Program-made: the position numbers and the translations under genes
Shown: positions 62,672 through 64,000 of the stretch, piece after piece
Numbering within the stretch: position 1 is the stretch's first letter
How the letters are laid out: every line of letters begins with the position of its first letter
Assembly: GCA_039919885.1 (NCBI GenBank)
Contig: JBDSEV010000082.1
Span: 1 to 64,000, forward strand
Source of the DNA: JACMLD01 sp039919885
Lineage (GTDB): Bacteria > Bacteroidota > Bacteroidia > Chitinophagales > Chitinophagaceae
Direction of reading: 5' to 3'
DNA length: 64,000 bases
Notes under the pieces: model-generated
The model's database searches: none
Told to the model about the DNA's origin: nothing
Seen by the model: only the letters and a program-made list of their open reading frames with translations

Positions 62672-64000
62672 TTAAAACGAATATCGAATCGTGACTCCCA
62701 CGGTACGCTGATCGCCTAAAACCGATGCGTACTGGCCGGCGTTTCCACCCGCTACAAGAAGCTGCTCATGGTAATTCTTGTTAAGTAAATTACGTGCCCA
62801 AATAAACGTAGAAAGTCCGTTCGTAACGCGGAAACCGGTTCTCGCATTTACCAGTGCATAGCCATCTATGTTCAGGTAAGCGGAAGGGGACGGGCTGGAG
62901 GAAAAATCAGAACGATAATAAGTGTCCAGTGCTATGAAAAACCGGGTTGTGCTTCCTAAGAAAACAGCCGGGGTGGTAAATTCACCGCCAAGCGAACCCG
63001 CCCAGTCTGAAACCCCGGGTAATTTTCCACCTGAAATATCTTTAAATGCAACTTGCTGTCCATTTACCGTCAGTCCTGTTTCTTCAAGTGGCAACGGCGC
63101 ATTGGTAAATTTGATATACCTGGCATCGGTGTATGCCACTGCACTAAATAATGTAAAATGTGTGCCGGCGCGCAGGTTTGCATCCGCTTCCACGCCGCGT
63201 ACCCTTACCTTTTCTGCATTTGCAAGATAACCACGATTAACGCCAATCTCGGGCGACTGAACATTTGTCTGGTAATCTTTTATACTGGTATTGTACAACG
63301 ATAAATTGAAAGTGAAATCTTTCGTCAATGTTGTTTTGATGCCGAGTTCGTAATGTTGTACGTTTTCGGCTTTTATAACCGCGAGGTCTAGTGCAGGCTG
63401 ATTGTTAACAGTTGGCAGACCTGCCACATTAACGCCAATGGGTTTATAACTTGTTGAGTAAGTAGCAAAAGCATTGATCTTCGTGTTCGGTCTGTAGGCT
63501 ACCGTAAGTTGATAAGTTAAATGGTTCTCGTCGGCATTTGTTTTATACGCCTGTGGGGTATAAACCAACGCTTTCAACGCCAGTAAATCCGGATCGTTGG
63601 TTTGCAATCCGCCGTATGTGATTCTATCATACACTACATTTTTTTTATCGTAGTTAAAACGTACACCCGGCAGAACATGCAGACCCGTTGTTATTTCCCA
63701 ATCAAGATTTGCAAATGCGGCGGTGCTGACAGACTTGATTGAGAAATTATTTTTTATACCAAATCCTTCAAAAAGTCCGGGCGTTTTCCATTTAGTACTC
63801 GTGGTGCTTTGGGAAAATCTCCACGTAGCGTTTCCTGATTCCTCAATGCCGGATGGATCAGTTTGCACTTCCTGGCCCAGGAAAAACAGCCCCGCCACAC
63901 CGCTTAATTTAGACGAGAACTGACCGGCATAACGAAATTCTTGCGACCATTGTGATTGCCTGGAGTAATTGGCAGAAATGGCCAACGACTGCAGTCCGGT
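62672..64000 (-). CDS. TonB-dependent receptor (5' partial)
   Basis: The last 442 residues of a TonB-dependent outer-membrane receptor; the frame stays open to the right edge, so the signal peptide, TonB box and plug lie outside the window. Visible barrel hallmarks are the strands SQEFRYAGQFSSKLSGVAGL, YELGIKTTLTKDFTFNLSLYN, RGVEADANLRAGTHFTLFSAVAYTDARY, IWARNLLNKNYHEQL and the C-terminal VGVTIRYSF. The pattern is that of siderophore/vitamin-type receptors rather than SusC. The cargo is unknown; a phosphate-rich or lipid cargo is possible from its neighbours. Confidence 0.88.
   Translation of the reverse strand, partial: TGLQSLAISANYSRQSQWSQEFRYAGQFSSKLSGVAGLFFLGQEVQTDPSGIEESGNATWRFSQSTTSTKWKTPGLFEGFGIKNNFSIKSVSTAAFANLDWEITTGLHVLPGVRFNYDKKNVVYDRITYGGLQTNDPDLLALKALVYTPQAYKTNADENHLTYQLTVAYRPNTKINAFATYSTSYKPIGVNVAGLPTVNNQPALDLAVIKAENVQHYELGIKTTLTKDFTFNLSLYNTSIKDYQTNVQSPEIGVNRGYLANAEKVRVRGVEADANLRAGTHFTLFSAVAYTDARYIKFTNAPLPLEETGLTVNGQQVAFKDISGGKLPGVSDWAGSLGGEFTTPAVFLGSTTRFFIALDTYYRSDFSSSPSPSAYLNIDGYALVNARTGFRVTNGLSTFIWARNLLNKNYHEQLLVAGGNAGQYASVLGDQRTVGVTIRYSF

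Noticed and set aside
1..64000. CRISPR arrays, insertion sequences, prophage, rRNA or tRNA genes
   Set aside because: No regularly spaced direct repeats, transposase or integrase motifs, or tRNA T-loop patterns were recognised on either strand by eye; a dedicated scan could still find a missed RNA gene.

Overview
This window is chromosomal DNA of a Bacteroidota bacterium, most likely a Chitinophagaceae-like soil or sediment organism. The evidence is a SusC/SusD pair, a hybrid two-component sensor (HTCS), many SPII lipoproteins and outer-membrane barrels, the nusB/yajC/coaE neighbourhood typical of the phylum, and repeated TAnnTTTG (-7) promoter elements. I see no rRNA, tRNA, CRISPR array, insertion sequence or phage gene. 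Genes are densely packed and mostly intact.

Positions 1-36.7 kb are largely housekeeping. They hold a tandem ABC ATPase cut by the left edge, DnaG primase, the CbpA/CbpM chaperone pair, a thioesterase and a DoxX protein. A 1006-residue TPR protein is paired with a plug-less outer-membrane barrel. Next come a TrmH-type methyltransferase, UbiA, RuvX, peptide deformylase, RluD, LipB and a D-cysteine desulfhydrase-like enzyme, then a nucleotidyltransferase. An ECF sigma factor is coupled to a membrane-anchored trypsin-like protease. The block continues with a small repeat lipoprotein, an aminotransferase, stand-alone RlmK, CoaE, YajC, a DUF1573 lipoprotein, NusB, GroES/GroEL, an ABC-F ATPase, an amidohydrolase and a sugar-dehydrogenase-like lipoprotein.

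Positions 36.8-57.6 kb form a beta-mannan utilisation locus in two blocks. Block 1 is HTCS sensor, SusC, SusD and two IPT/TIG surface glycan-binding lipoproteins, closed by a strong terminator. Block 2 is a divergent AraC regulator facing GH26 endo-mannanase, a Na+/solute symporter, GH130 mannosylglucose phosphorylase, a GH51-like lipoprotein and cellobiose 2-epimerase. The inferred route is: mannan is captured and cut outside the cytoplasm, mannobiose is imported by the symporter, epimerised to mannosylglucose, and phosphorolysed to mannose-1-phosphate and glucose.

Positions 57.6-64 kb hold an alkaline-phosphatase-superfamily enzyme, a Tat-exported phosphocholine-type phospholipase C, a DUF2490 outer-membrane protein and a TonB-dependent receptor cut by the right edge. 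This may be a phosphate or lipid scavenging group.

The most interesting observations are the sigma factor/anti-sigma-like protease fusion, two ABC ATPases whose degenerate motifs all fall in the same composite ATP site, -7 elements so close to start codons that they imply very short leaders and correct several gene starts, and the GH51-like enzyme inside a mannobiose operon. All names come from reading sequence motifs; no database search was possible.
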